A DNA stretch of 64,000 bases, taken from Glycine soja (Eukaryota > Streptophyta > Magnoliopsida > Fabales > Fabaceae). Below the pieces are notes generated by a model that did not search any database, was not told where the DNA came from, and was given only the letters and a program-made list of their open reading frames with translations. Both the position numbers and the translations under genes were made by a program. The stretch is from the NCBI RefSeq assembly GCF_004193775.1, contig NC_041021.1, positions 34,607,718 through 34,671,717 of the forward strand, written 5' to 3'. Shown in pieces: positions 23,346-32,957 of the stretch; within the stretch, counting starts at the first letter, position 1; the number at the start of each line of letters is the position of its first letter.

Positions 23346-24297
23346 TGTTGGACAAATGGCCTCAGTTATCTTGAGAAAGGGGGGGTTGAATTAAGATACG
23401 AAGACTATTTCCCAATTAAACTTTCACTCTCTTCGGATTAACAATGCACCCTTAACATGAATTACTCAAAAGACAATTCAAAATAAACTCCTTTCAAGCC
23501 AAAGATAAATAGCAATAAATAAAAGAAGTTTAAGAGAAGAAGGGAATGCAAACCTGATTTATATTGGTTCGGCCACTTCCCGTGTCTACGTCCAGTCCTC
23601 AAACAACCTGCTTGAGATTTTCCACTCTCTTTGTAAAACTCCTTTTACAAAGTCTGAACCACATAGGGACAACTCTTCCCTTGTGTTCAAGAATCCTCTA
23701 CAACAAGAGACCCACGGTCTCTTAATCCCTTTTCAGAAATAAGAAGAAGAGAAGAAGAGATCTCTCTTAAAAGAGATAGATTGTACAATGAAGATCAATC
23801 AAAATTCCTTATTGAATATGCAAGTGGTTGACCAAGGAATCTTTTTGAGAGGATAAAACATTTCAGTTCAGAAAAACTCTTAATCTTTTGAGAGGATAAA
23901 ATTTTTGGGCAATGAAAACTCCCTTTAAGTTCGTGTTTCCAAGTCACCTTTGATGGCCATTCATAAACCATTTGAATAGATGTGACTCTTGGGAATTATA
24001 TTCTGGAAATCCCCTCATGTAATCAATTACAAGACTTGTGTAATCAATTACAGATTTTAAAAATTTGAATTAAAACATTTTCAACTGCTGGTAATCGGTT
24101 ACCAGAGAGCAAATCTCAATTTGAAATGATAGAATTCTTTGGTCAAACCTTTTGTTTGTTTTCAATTTGGAAACTTCTTCCTAAAGTTCTAGAGATCAAC
24201 TTGATCATATATCTTGATTTTCTTGGATTCTTGTCTTGAATAAAAAAGCACTTGATCCTTTAGCATCATCAAGACATCAAAACATCTTGCTTCTACA
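23346..24297 (+). mobile_element. Solo LTR nested in the Tat/Ogre-like element
   Basis: The 952-bp segment starts TGTTGGACAA and ends TTCTACA (TG...CA), flanked by TAGGA on both sides (23341-23345 and 24298-24302). No internal retroelement sequence is present, so it is a solo LTR formed by LTR-LTR recombination. It shares blocks with 58743-59912: GGCCTCA...TTGAATTAAG, ACTTCCCGTGTCTACGTCCA and CTTGAGATTTTCCACT, plus degenerate GTAATC(A/G)(A/G)TTAC sites. Confidence 0.85.
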
Positions 24298-24401
24298 TAG
24301 GAGTCATTTGACTTAATCCATCAACTTAAAAATCCTTCAACTATTTCTCGTCCTTGGAAAATTCTTTTTGCAAGAATCAACTGCTTCTTTCATTCTTCCT
24401 C

Positions 24402-24905
24402 ACTACGAGGTTGTGAAAACAAGACAACAATTGGTACCTCTAAGCCCTACACTGGGGCAATGAAAGGCACCATGCATAAACCTCAAACGAACCTAGGGGC
24501 AGATTAGAAGTTCTCATCCAATAGGTTCCTTGCTACAAGGTCATGACGAAAGACAACGATTGTACCTCAAAGCCTTACACTGGGGCCATGAAAGGCACCA
24601 TGCAAAAACCTCAAGCGAACCTATGGGCAGATTAGAAGTTTTCACCCAATAGGTTCCCAGCTACAAGGTCATGACGAAGGATAACAATTGGTACCTCTAA
24701 GCCCTACACTGGGGCAATGAAAGGCACCATGCATAAACCTCAAACGAACCTAGGGGCAGATTAGAAGTTCTCATCCAATAGGTTCCTTGCTACAAGGTCA
24801 TGACGAAAGACAACGATTGGTACCTCAAAGCCTTACACTGGGGCAATGAGTGACATCGTGCATGAGCCTCAAGTGAACATAGGGGCAGATCAAAAGTTCT
24901 CACCC
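24402..24905 (+). repeat. About 128-bp tandem array, 4 copies
   Basis: Units carry TTGGTACCTC, CCCTACACTGGGGCAATGA, AGGCACCATGCATAAACCTC and AGGGGCAGATTAGAAGTTCTC; the GGTACC-type landmark recurs near 24433, 24561, 24690 and 24819. Noncoding. Confidence 0.88.
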
Positions 24906-25400
24906 GTCGATGTTTTTAAACAAGAAAAAAAAGGGAGACAAGCCCTGGAATTTCAATAGATTGATTAAACGTCAAACGGCTCCATTCCCGTCACTCTAAA
25001 ATGGTCAAGTGACTAAATCAAACAGAACATACACTCTAAGGGAGTTCCCGAAGAGATTTGCAAAAGATAGGATAAGGTTGCATGAATTATCACCTTTTTC
25101 AAAAGGACAGTCAATCTGTGTTTTCCAAAAAGATTAAATCAAAATCAAAATCACAAAATAGGGAAAGAATGTCATGAACATTGTACAACTTTCCATTGCA
25201 TTGCATTGTTTCATATGAGGTCAGCGTTACCAAATTTCACAACAAAGGTTGCATGCGTCTGCATCCCTAAGAATCATGTTAACTGCATAGATTTCCTACA
25301 TCTCGTGTCCAAACTTTTTGGATGATCGGCCCTCTTGATGAGTCGATCTCTTGCTTTCTCATAAAGGTGGACCCTTGGGTACTGGTACCTATCACCTTTA

Positions 25401-25489
25401 GAGGACTATATGTCCTCGCCATCAGAGGACTGCACATCCTCGCCTGCAGAGGGCTGCACGCCCTCGCCTTTAGAGGGCTATGCGTCCTC
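25401..25489 (+). repeat. Array of four 24-bp hairpin units with covarying stems
   Basis: Units start at 25401, 25425, 25449 and 25473, exactly 24 bp apart. Each is a 6-bp stem and 5-nt loop: GAGGAC tatat GTCCTC, GAGGAC tgcac ATCCTC, GAGGGC tgcac GCCCTC, GAGGGC tatgc GTCCTC. In units 1 and 3 the fifth stem pair is A-T and G-C respectively, a compensated change; unit 4 would have a G-T wobble in RNA. Intervening 7 nt vary. Role unknown. Confidence 0.8.
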
Positions 25490-25599
25490 ATTTTCAGTAT
25501 GCTCCATATCCACACCTTAGAAGAATATAAGATCCTTTGCCCTTAGATGCTTAACCGAGACTTGCGCTCCCGGTTAAGGGGCAAGTAGTTTCCTTTTAT

Positions 25600-26640
25600 C
25601 AGTTCCTGGGCCACCGCCTGATATTGGAGGGCGACCAACTGTGCGAGCACATCTAGAGAGGGAGGCTATCACGCATCTACTATGCATACCGGGGCAAGAT
25701 TTCCCCCGTGCCGCTGCAAAAAGACGAGTGCGGACCATGCGCACCAACATGACCACCCTTACGTGGATGACGTTGCTATTTAGCAAGATTCTGCCCAGAG
25801 ACCACAATGCCAATCTCCCCCTGCAAATGTATCAGTTGGTCTGTGCCATCATGACATAGGTAAGTATGCACATGGCTCAATTGATTTCTGATGTCATCTA
25901 TTGTTTGTAGGGATCGTGCCCACAAGACACCCAGTGGACCCAGAGAAGTCCAATAGGGCCCTGGGGTTTCCAGCTCTGGTTACGGGCCTCTGTAGTCCTA
26001 CAGGGTGCCCGTTCCCCCAGCAAGGTCATGCCATCGTGACATAGGTAAGTATACATATGGTTCAACTGATTTCTGATACCATCTATTGTTTGCAGGAATG
26101 GCACCCACAAGACACCGAGTGGACCCGGAGAAGTCCAACAGGGCCCTGGGGTTTCCAGCTCTGGTTACGGGCCTCTGTACGGTGCCTGTTCCCCCCGGAA
26201 AGGTCATGCCATCATGACATAGGTAAGTATACATATGGTTCAACTTATTTCTGATACCATCTATTGTTGACAGGGATCGCACCCACAAAGGCACCCAGTG
26301 GACTCGGAGAAGTCCAATAGGGCCCTGGGGTTTCCAGTTCTGGTTACGGGCCTCTGTAGTCCTACAGGGTGCCCGTTCCCCCCGGCAAGGTCACGTCATC
26401 ATGACATAGGTAAGTATGCACCTTGCTCAACTGATTTCTGATTTCATCTATTGTTTGCAGGGATCGCGCCTGCAAGACACCCAGTGGACCCGAAGAAGTC
26501 CAACAAGGTCTTGGAGTTGTCAAGCTCTAATTACGAGTCTCTATCAGTTCTACGGAGTGCCTGTCACCTCCAACAAGGGCATCAGGCCCCCTACTAATCG
26601 AGCTTTCATCAAGAAGTACTACGTCCCCAGGTAGGTGCAG
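25600..26640 (+). pseudogene. Extra ORF of the Tat/Ogre-like element (putative plant transposon protein type), internally tandem-duplicated
   Basis: Reading from about 25625 gives VRAHLEREAITHLLCIPG, then LTWMTLLFSKILPRDHNANL and CAIMT followed by TAG. The same frame style continues with HMAQLISDVIY, HPVDPEKSNRALGF-like phrases and, in the last copy, QALITSLYQFYGVPVTSNKG and PPTNRAFIKKYYVPR, ending at 26634. This resembles the putative plant transposon protein domain carried as an additional ORF by soybean gypsy elements. The middle is repeated about four times (25853-26590), each repeat ending in a stop, so the protein cannot be intact. Confidence 0.6.
25853..26590 (+). repeat. About 183-bp tandem duplication, 4 units, within the extra ORF
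   Basis: GACATAGGTAAGTAT recurs at about 25853, 26038, 26216 and 26403. Each unit continues with CAACTGATTTCTGAT, CATCTATTGTTTGCAGG, CAGTGGACCCGGAGAAGTCC, GGGCCCTGGGGTTTCCAG and GGTTACGGGCCTCTGTA. Each thus contains a consensus-like AG/GTAAGTAT and, about 50 bp on, a TTTGCAG/G. Confidence 0.9.
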
Positions 26641-27004
26641 GGCGAAACACCACAGCAGCCTGAGGATGGCCGACAGCGGGTAACAGACGCACCGCCATCA
26701 CCTCTAGAGTTCACCTCAGCTCATCCATAAAAAGGTTAGAGCGTTGCTTACGACCCATGGCCGACCAATAGGCGACCAAGTCCAAAGCCAAAGGTAAGCA
26801 AAGTACTAGGTCAATGACCGACAAGCCATCAAGTGTCCAGCTCAAGACGTTAAAGAAGCGCTACTAGGAGGCAACCTAGTACCTTTTAAATCTCTGCTTG
26901 TTATTTGATCACTTTTGTTTCTCAAGTCATAGCAGGACACACCTATTTGCTCATGATCCTAGGAATTTAAATAAAACAAGCACAAGCTCGGAAGGTAGTC
27001 ATAC

Positions 27005-27065
27005 CTCACAAAATATATATATGTATGTTTAGGTAGTGAAAATACCTTAGATATGCATGTATGTA

Positions 27066-27131
<66 letters not shown>

Positions 27132-27430
27132 GTTTAGGTAGAAAGATACCTTGGATATGCATGTATGTAGCAAAAAATACTTCACAAAATATATATATGT
27201 ATGTTTAGGTAGAAAGATACCTTGGATATGCATGTATGTAGCAAAAATACTTCACAAAATATATATATGTATGTTTAGGTAGCAAGATACCTTGGATATG
27301 CATGTATATAGCAAAAATATCTCACAAAACATATATATGTATGTTTAGGTAGCAAGATACCTTGGACACGCATGTATATAGCAAAATACCTCACAAAAAT
27401 ATACGTATATTTAGGTAGCAAAATACCTCA
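27005..27430. repeat. About 70-bp tandem array with an (AT)n tract
   Basis: ATGTATGTTTAGGTAG recurs about every 70 bp (for example near 27203, 27273, 27343), with CAAGATACCTTGGATATGCA between. A pure AT run occupies 27071-27118. Confidence 0.9.
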
Positions 27431-27739
27431 TGGAAAAAAAAGAGAGCAAAAAGAGCGAGCAAGAAAAGAAAAAAGAAGGAAGAAAAAAAAGTTGTCTAGC
27501 TAAAAAACAACATGCTTGTGAAAAGAGATAACTTCCAGCTTTTCTTTGAAAAATTCACTGATCATAACTAGTTTTTGAAAAAATGTGTATACACCTGAAG
27601 GGTGAGTGTTGTGAAAATTTTTCCGAACGCCCAAAATGGACTCGGATGAATGCATGAATTGATAAAAAAACATATTTTGGAAACACTAGGTTGACTTAAG
27701 TAGGGAAAATGAATCCTGAGCCCTAGTGTCACATGGCCA

Positions 27740-28590
27740 TAAAAACTTGATGCTTGAGTGTCCACATGGGTGCATGCATGACCAGTTTTGCATAAAATTT
27801 CCTAATCATCATTGTTGCATGTGTATCATGGAAATAATGTAGGACATCCCCTTTATCCCCGAACCGCTGGCCAAACGCTGACATATATCATGACCAGCCG
27901 TTCTACAAGCCTTGAGCCAAAATCCCAACTTATCATAAACCTTGACCCAGGGTGAGAATGTCAATCCTTGCCCTCGGAAAACAAAATAAAAAGGAAAAAA
28001 AAAAGAAAAATTCCCAATCAAAGAGTGGGAGAAAGCAAAAAAAGGAAAGAAAATTCCCGATCAAGGATCGGAAGAAAACAGAAGAAACATCCAGAAAGGT
28101 CTTTGGACCAGACAATATCTGAACAGTACAAAATTGTCACCAAGTAAACAAGAAAAAGGAAACCACGACCTAAAGTGGTCCTCTCCCTTTGATTGCCGAC
28201 AAAATCTTGTGCGCTAGCGACTTTCTCGCCACGCACTAAACAAAAACAGAAAAGGAAAAGGCAAAAACACTCAAAGCCAAATTCCCCACCTAAAAACCAT
28301 TCCCAAAATAAGTCCTATTGATCCATGATCACGCATGTAATCTTTGATTTGATAGGAAATGATTTGCAAAATCAAGTCATGACATATCTATGGTTCGGAA
28401 TTAGGATAAAACACTTACCTGTGTGAGATTGATACACTTTGAGTGATTTTCTCCTATCTTTGATGGACCCAGTGTTTCCTCTAAATGGTCGTTTAGAAAC
28501 GAAATGCTGACATCCAAAATCTCATTTATGGTTATGAGAAAATTTCATCAGCATACTCTCCTTCCCCGATAGACACATTGTCTTTCATCC
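27740..28590 (+). repeat. Direct repeat, copy 1 (partner 29660-30560)
   Basis: Shares in order with the partner: TGCTTGAGTG, CATGAC(C/T)A(G/A)TTTTGCA, AATTCCCGATCAAGGATCGG-like motifs, TCCTATTGATCC(A/G)TGATC, GATAGGAAAT, CTGTGTGAG and ATGCTGACATCC/ATGTTGACATCC. Divergence is substantial and tract lengths differ. Noncoding retroelement 3' region. Confidence 0.75.
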
Positions 28591-29659
28591 AAAAAGCATA
28601 TGTTGCTCTGATCAGTTGGAAGTTTTGTCTCTTTACTAAAGCATGTTCACATTTTGGTGAAGAAAACACTGAGACTATTTTTAGTCTCACAGTTATCAAG
28701 AACTACGTAGGTCTGAGTTCCTCATCACAAATTAAGGATACGTAAGAGCAAAAGCCCTGCTTTTGTCGACCACCCCACTTTTTGTTACCGTGACCCAAGA
28801 GTCCGGTGGCATGCAGAGCCACATGACTGTGGGATCCCCAGATCCATATTCTCTTTTATGTTTCCTCTTTTATCTGTTACGTATCATTTTATTTTTGTTT
28901 AACTGAGGGACTAATGTTTGTTTCGTTTTGATTGACTTTTGTTTTGTACATACATATCGTTTGAGTCGTTACGTTAGTACTTGTTTCGTTGTTGTCAATA
29001 GTGTCTGTTGAAATTCCGAAATCGAGTAGAGTTTTTCATTTAGGAACGTCGTCCTAAAAATAAAATGAACCAAAATCATGATAAAAAAAGAGAAGTGTTG
29101 TGAATAAAATGTCTGCGTATATAAAGAAAAAGGAAAATGTGCATAGAAGGGTTTTTTTATAAAAAATACATGTAGAGAGATTCTTGTGTGTGTGAACAAC
29201 GAGTGTATATAAAGAAACTTTTGTATGAACCATAGGTGTGCGTTGGAGAAAAACGAAAAAGATCTTTGAATGTAAATAGGGTTTGACCGTGTGACGTAAA
29301 GAGAGAGAGTTTCAATGCATATACAGAAAAAGTTTGTCATGTATAAGAGTGTAGATATACAAAGAAAATTTCTTCATAGAGGACCATAGGTGTATAATTT
29401 TGTGAATATATAAAAATGAAACAAAAAGGAAAAAGAAAGAAAGACCGCGAAGGTCGACATGTTATAGTTAAGAAGTATAAATCATTCGTAAAAAGCAAAC
29501 GTATCTTCTGGAAACAAAGGACTGATGCTAAGAGTTTATTTTCCGGAATAACCGAGATAAGAATGGATGAATTCATTGAACTGATGAAAGAACATAACTT
29601 GGAAACGTTGGGTCTGTTTGTGTAAATTCCCAATCGTAGTATCACAATGCCCTAAACGG
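28591..29659 (+). other. Retrotransposon internal noncoding region
   Basis: No gene. At 28697-28790 it holds a block like one inside both LTRs: AAGAACTACGTAGGTCTGA...TACGTAAGAGCAAAAGCC...TTTTGTCGACC. The rest is AT-rich with short ORFs of no recognisable family. Confidence 0.5.
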
Positions 29660-30560
29660 GATGCTTGAGTGCCCACCTGGCTGTAGCCATGACTAATTTT
29701 GCACGTTGTTTTCAAATCGTCATTGTCATGCGTGCCTTATGGAGTGATATGGGAGTTTGGCCCGAGACCGACACCTTGACACCCAAATTTGTTTTGCCCC
29801 AGATATCAAGATTGGGTTCCCACGATAAAAGACCCCATTGAAACACAACCTTAGACTTTTTGAACCTTGGCCTATCAAAAGAATCCTCATTCTTTCCCCC
29901 GAAGCAAAGGACAGCGGAATCTCCTCAAGGGAGAGCAAATAGAATGCTAAAACCCGATTTCCCAAAGAAAGGAAAGGAGGAAGTGGGAAGAAAAGGAAGA
30001 AATGAAAAGAAAAGAAAGAAAAAGAACAATAAAAAAGAAAGAAAAAGAAGGATTCCTGATCGAAGATCGAAAGGAAGTGAAAATGGAAAAGATCGGAGGA
30101 AAACAGAGTAATTCTCGATCAATGAAAGAAAGGGAATGGAAAATCTTCAGACCAGATAAATTTTCGGCAAAATAAGTGACTGTCGACAAAGGAAAACCCA
30201 TTTTTGGTGTCTCTTCCTTTCAGATTGTCATTCAAGGTCGTTCTCGACTGGCGATATCCCACCCCACATGAACAAAGAGGAAGAGACCGAAACACCCAGC
30301 TTCCTCTCCAAAAACACTACCCTCGAGAAAATCCTATTGATCCGTGATCGTACGTGTGATCTCTGATTCGATAGGAAATCGTGTGCAAAATAAAGTCATG
30401 GTGTAGTTATGGTTTGGGAATAGGGTGAAACACTTGCCTGTGTGAGTTTTATACACTATGAGTGATTTATTTTCAGCTTAGCCCGATGTTTCCCCTGCAT
30501 GTTCATTTAAAAGCTAAATGTTGACATCCTGCCATTCATTTTCGGTTACAAGGAAGATTA
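29660..30560 (+). repeat. Direct repeat, copy 2 (partner 27740-28590)
   Basis: Second copy of the pattern described for 27740-28590, with a longer A/G-rich tract (29940-30120). The offset between the copies is about 1.9 kb. Confidence 0.75.
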
Positions 30561-30689
30561 CCCTTGGCACAAGTATATTGTTTCTCTAAGATATGGTGCT
30601 CTCGCGAATGATTTATTTTTCTTTGCAAAAAACATGTTTGCCTTTTTTTGGTGGAAAAAACCCGGTGGACCATTCGGTCCTACCAGCTT

Positions 30690-31090
30690 TTTTCAGAGAC
30701 CCATGAATTCATTGCCTAGCACTGTTCATGCATCCTCCACCAACGAGTCTGGAGCCCCGCGAATTTATTGCCTAGCGCTGTTCGCCAATTCTCCATTCTC
30801 CACTTTTTTCGGAGCCCCATGAATTTATTGCCTAGCGCTGTTCATGTGTCCTCCACCATCGAGTCTGGAGCCCCGCGAATTTATTGCCTAGCGCTGTTCG
30901 CCAATTCTCCATTCTCCATTTTTTTTCGGAGACCCATGAATTCATTGCCTAGCGCTGTTCATGTGTCCTCCACCATCGAGTCTGGAGCCCCGTGAATTCA
31001 TTGCCTAGCGTTGTTCGCCAATTCTCCATTCTCAATCTTTCGGAGACCCATGAATTCATTGCCTAGCGCTGTTCATGTGTCCTTCGTTAT
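30690..31090 (+). repeat. Tandem array of alternating 58-60-bp half units
   Basis: ATTGCCTAGC(G/A)CTGTTC recurs about seven times, alternately followed by ATGTGTCCTCCACCATCGAGT and GCCAATTCTCCATTCTCC, giving a composite unit of about 117 bp. Confidence 0.9.
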
Positions 31091-31321
31091 CAAGCACGGA
31101 GCCTCCGGTGACTGGGAAATATGTTTTTTTGTTATTTTTCATATCGGTTCCTTCGCCAAACATGTGTATAAAGTGTATATGTATATTATATTTGTTGTTC
31201 TTGTTGTTGTTTGTATTTTGTTTTGTGTTGTGCAGAGAAAGAAGAAGGAGAGACGAGAGTCGTTATAGACTAATCCGGGAAAGGGCGGGACGGACGAAAT
31301 CAGTGTCTTATCTTTGCTTTC

Positions 31322-31359
31322 CTCTTATCTCCGATAAGAGGTAAGTAAAGAGGGGCAAT
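31322..31359 (+). other. Hairpin and polypurine tract before the 3' LTR
   Basis: CTCTTATC TCC GATAAGAG (31322-31340) is a perfect 8-bp stem with a 3-nt loop. GTAAGTAAAGAGGGGCAAT follows and abuts the LTR; AAAGAGGGGCAA is the likely polypurine tract for plus-strand priming. Confidence 0.75.
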
Positions 31360-32952
31360 TGTCATACCCTGATTTCGTCCGATGATTATTATTTGATGAT
31401 ATGCAACCTTTGATTGGCCGCTTCGAGATACTTGGCACCCTTTGTTGCACAATATGTGAAGTCCCGAGACATGCCGGAAATCAAAAGGAAGCAGGCTTAC
31501 GCGATCCGTGAAATTCCGTAATGTGACAGAAATCAAAAGGAGGTGTTTTTGCGCAATCCGTGAGTTTCCGTAACTTCTTCGAAAGCTAAAAAAGAGTGAG
31601 TACATAATCCGTAAGGATTCGTAACCTTGCGGAAGGAAAATAAGTATCGTTACGAAATTCGTAAAGTTTCGTAACGTTACGTAAAAAGAATTGCCAAAAA
31701 AGGTAAAGGGGGTGCATTTAGTAAAAATGGGGGGTATAAATAGCAATCAGGCCCACTTGGGCCTTCCAGTTTCTTCCTCCAGAAGGTGGTTACTTCTGGA
31801 GGAAGCAACCTTGCTCGCCTGGGCGAGCTGGGTGTCAAGCTCGTGAAGAAGAAAAGGGTTCAGCCTTCTTGGCACTTCTTATTCTCTCGAAATTGCTGAG
31901 GAAAATTGTTTCCGTGAAGAAAATCCAAGCCGAGGCGCTTCCGTAGCGTTTCTGTAACGTTTCCGTGAGTAATTACGCGAAGATTTTCAACCGTTCTTCG
32001 ACATTTATCGTTCGTTCTTCGTTTTCTTCAGTCTTCAACTGGTAAGTACCTCAAACCGAGCTTTTCAATTCATTTTATGTACCCGTGGTGGTCCTCATTT
32101 GTTTCATGTACTTTTATTCTCGTTTTCATTCGCTTTCTATACCCCCTTTTGACGTGCTTCAGTCATTTATTTAAGTCGTTCCTCGCCTAATCTAAAAATA
32201 AAATAAATTTCCACCGATCATTTGAATCTTATCATCTGTTAATTTCTGTTAAAATGAATTCCGACCGTTCGGTCGTGCCGTAACCACGTTGGAAATAAAA
32301 AAAGAGGTAAAATAATAATATAATAATAAAAAATACCTTTTAGTAAAATAAAGCGAAAAATCAATCGGACGTTTTCTCTTTGGGATTTCTCATTCTTAAT
32401 CGAATTGACTAATAAAAAAAATGAAACTAAGGCTAAAATCAACTCGCCTAGTCAAGCTCGTCCACAAAAAAGGGTCATTAAATGGGGTTTGAAAGTTTAT
32501 CATTTCAGTTTTCCTTATCAAGTAAATGGATCATTTTTAAGGTCCAATGCCTTAAAATGATCACCTTTCAAAGTAAAAAGAATCACTTGATTCACTCTTA
32601 AGAAAGAACTACGTAGGTCTGATTTCCTCTTCGATGGAGGGTACGTAGGAGCAAAAACCCCGCTTTTGTCGACCTCAAAAAATAAAAAGGAATAAAAGGT
32701 AAGATAACACAATTTTCACAATTGTAAAAAATAGGTTGTTGTCCTTTGAGACAAACGTGAGAGGTGCTAATACCTTCCTCAAACGTAAATACAACTCCCG
32801 AACTTAGAATTTTCATTTTGACCGGTTTCCTTCGGTTTTTCCGACGTTTTCCACAAATAAATGTTGGTGGCGACTCCACGCATCTTTCCTCCTTTGGAAA
32901 ACGCACCCGTGAGCCTCGCCTTCGCTCGCTCGCGAAAGGGCACGTTGCGACA
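31360..32952 (+). repeat. 3' LTR (1593 bp)
   Basis: Starts TGTCATACCC and ends GTTGCGACA like the 5' LTR. It keeps about 330 bp (32139-32467) missing from the 5' LTR but lacks a GCCTGGGCGAGCT repeat and the TATA-bearing segment (junction near 31840). Confidence 0.93.
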
Positions 32953-32957
32953 CTAAA
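32953..32957. repeat. Target site duplication CTAAA (right)
   Basis: Identical to 18645-18649. Confidence 0.92.

Larger units (their letters stand above)
18650..32952 (+). mobile_element. Non-autonomous Tat/Ogre-like Ty3/gypsy retrotransposon inserted in the PMD gene
   Basis: Two matching LTRs (TGTCATACCC to GTTGCGACA) bound the 14.3-kb element, with CTAAA target duplication, a PBS directly after the left LTR and a polypurine tract (AAAGAGGGGCAA) directly before the right LTR. Inside are a broken gag (21238-22961) and a broken extra ORF (about 25600-26640), but no protease, reverse transcriptase, RNase H or integrase. It therefore depended on enzymes from elsewhere. Gag phrases such as YKGTTCPKNHLKMYYRKM are typical of the Tat/Ogre lineage in legumes. 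Much of the remaining internal sequence is tandem repeats, and a solo LTR of another family lies at 23346-24297. Confidence 0.9.

Noticed and set aside
25860..25909. True 50-bp introns in the tandem units
   Set aside because: The same bases read as the extra-ORF protein sequence and the length is below the usual plant intron minimum, so coding duplication is simpler. Kept only as a possibility in the findings.
27933..28236. Phe-rich minus-strand ORFs
   Set aside because: Low-complexity translation of A/G-rich tracts in the retroelement 3' region; the same holds for 29925-30201.
31011..31344. Hydrophobic ORFs before the 3' LTR, considered as an env-like protein
   Set aside because: They arise from tandem repeats and a T/G-rich tract, have no signal or transmembrane plan that holds up, and lie in the untranslated region before the PPT.
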